64,000 bases of DNA from Paraburkholderia sp. CNPSo 3272 (GTDB lineage: Bacteria > Pseudomonadota > Gammaproteobacteria > Burkholderiales > Burkholderiaceae), in assembly GCF_024206495.1 (NCBI RefSeq), contig NZ_JAMBPQ010000006.1, positions 62,001 through 126,000 on the forward strand, in the 5' to 3' direction. This document shows positions 63,206 to 64,000 of this stretch, piece after piece (positions within the stretch are counted from its first letter, which is position 1; every line of letters begins with the position of its first letter). The translations under genes were made by a program, and so were the position numbers. The notes beneath the pieces were generated by a model, which ran no database searches, was not told where the DNA came from, and was given only the letters and a program-made list of their open reading frames with translations.

Positions 63206-64000
63206 TCAATGGGATGACGAATACGTGTCTGAAATCTTCAGACTGCTCTTCAGCAGGATGGGCAACTGCGCCGGCACGTTATCGGGGCCAACGAACGTGA
63301 ACGAGCCTGCCTTGATGGTGAACGCCCCGGGACAATGGAACGTCATGTTGCCGTTCTCGATCACGAGCGAGCCCCCGCCGCTGTTGAGCGCGATCTTCGT
63401 TTTCGCGGCCAGCTGAATGTCTGCGCTTTCGCTGGCCACGCGTACCTGCTGCTTCGCGAACAGGTCCATCCCGTCCGTCAGCGCCGAGGCCGTGAACTTG
63501 CCCTTCGCGGCGGTGAGATTGACGCCGAGCTTGTGCGCGCACAGCGAGATCATGTCCCCAACCGCCATACGCAGGCGCTTCGCAATACTCACGTCCAGGT
63601 CCTTGCCCGCGGTCACAATCACGCTTTCGCCGGCCGAGTGCTGGAGCGATTTCGGCGTCACGAACGCCATGCCGCCGGGGGCGCTCGCGAGCAACCCCGC
63701 GTCGCGTAGCTGGTTCAGGCCGTCGAGCAGCGCCGACTGCGTGGCACGGTCAGCCGGATCGCCCCCGGCCTGCGTCGTTGCCGCAGCGAGGTCCGTCACA
63801 CGCTGCAGCGCGGCCTTGAGCTGGGCGACGGCGGCAGGCATCTCAAGGTGCGGCGTATCGGTTCCGGCTGCGGCGTCCGCGGTGAAAAACAGCCCCTTCG
63901 CCGCCCGCACGGCCCCCCACCCCTGGGTCGTCGCCTCAAAGCCGTTCCCGCGAGAAAGCTTTCTGCTGTTAAGCAGATAGCCCTGGTTGAAGGCCGACTG
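63206..64000 (-). CDS. vgrG: VgrG spike protein, C-terminal part (gene runs off the window)
   Basis: About 264 codons of the C-terminus are present. FNQGYLLNSRKLSRGNGFEA is the region joining the gp27/gp5-like core to the tail, and ALNSGGGSLVIENGNMTFHC with IKAGSFTFVGP belong to the DUF2345 beta-prism tail that extends the spike. The frame is open to the window edge, so the real start lies beyond 64000. It is followed after 4 bases by the effector gene, which it most likely carries with the PAAR tip. Confidence 0.9.
   Translation of the reverse strand, partial: QSAFNQGYLLNSRKLSRGNGFEATTQGWGAVRAAKGLFFTADAAAGTDTPHLEMPAAVAQLKAALQRVTDLAAATTQAGGDPADRATQSALLDGLNQLRDAGLLASAPGGMAFVTPKSLQHSAGESVIVTAGKDLDVSIAKRLRMAVGDMISLCAHKLGVNLTAAKGKFTASALTDGMDLFAKQQVRVASESADIQLAAKTKIALNSGGGSLVIENGNMTFHCPGAFTIKAGSFTFVGPDNVPAQLPILLKSSLKISDTYSSSH

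Noticed and set aside
1-64000. CRISPR arrays, tRNA or rRNA genes, intact transposases
   Set aside because: I looked for regularly spaced repeats, cloverleaf-like sequences and transposase motifs and found none that hold up.

Overview
The window is high-GC DNA with tightly packed genes and many 1-4 base gene overlaps. The gene set (Ku plus a PE-Lig-Pol LigD, ectoine catabolism with an EnuR-type regulator, DUF2322, a SiaABCD cassette, T6SS genes and many LysR and MFS genes) points to a beta-proteobacterium of the Burkholderiaceae, most likely Paraburkholderia or Caballeronia. That is a judgement from gene content and protein style; no database search was run. I saw no rRNA, tRNA, CRISPR array or intact insertion sequence.

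Layout. 1-3.9 kb: ectoine/hydroxyectoine catabolism (doeA-eutC-eutB, minus strand) behind its MocR-type regulator enuR, with matching operator-like sequences in front of both enuR and eutB. 3.9-7.5 kb: ku-ligD non-homologous end joining operon. 7.7-10.6 kb: a hybrid histidine kinase. 10.7-16.2 kb: an amino-acid permease, a DadA-type oxidase and a periplasmic binding protein, divergent from a second MocR regulator. 16.6-19.4 kb: a secreted unknown, a decayed EAL gene and an MFS transporter. 19.4-25.7 kb: a broken type VI secretion cluster in which tssJ-tssG-tssF (minus) meets hcp-clpV-tssE (plus) head to head, and both tssF and hcp lack their 5' ends at the same point (about 22,149). 26-31 kb: DUF2322, then MFS/CoA-transferase/HMG-CoA-lyase-like genes divergent from a LysR regulator. 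31.1-40.7 kb: a LysR regulator divergent from a nine-gene operon (polyamine-type ABC importer, three-subunit opine/amine oxidoreductase, extra DadA-type oxidase, RidA). 40.8-48 kb: DUF2278, a Fur-box TonB receptor, a VOC protein, a LysR gene, alanine racemase and three gene remnants (linear amide hydrolase, alpha/beta hydrolase, Rieske ferredoxin). 48.2-51.2 kb: a complete siaABCD signalling cassette. 51.3-54.7 kb: patatin lipase, DeoR regulator and MFS. 54.8-64 kb: a second T6SS block (vgrG, a two-domain peptidoglycan-hydrolase effector, its likely immunity gene, PAAR, a membrane protein, tssM).

How it fits together. Most of the window is scavenging metabolism: ectoines, D-amino or opine-like amines, and a CoA-activated hydroxy acid. 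Each catabolic operon is paired with its own regulator. The T6SS is the most disturbed part. The window holds effector delivery genes (vgrG, PAAR, effector), the ATPase, a baseplate subset and tssM, but no tssA, tssB, tssC, tssK or tssL, and two core genes are cut. Whether the machine works depends on copies elsewhere in the genome. The effector-immunity pair is visibly AT-richer than its surroundings and looks like a swapped toxin module.
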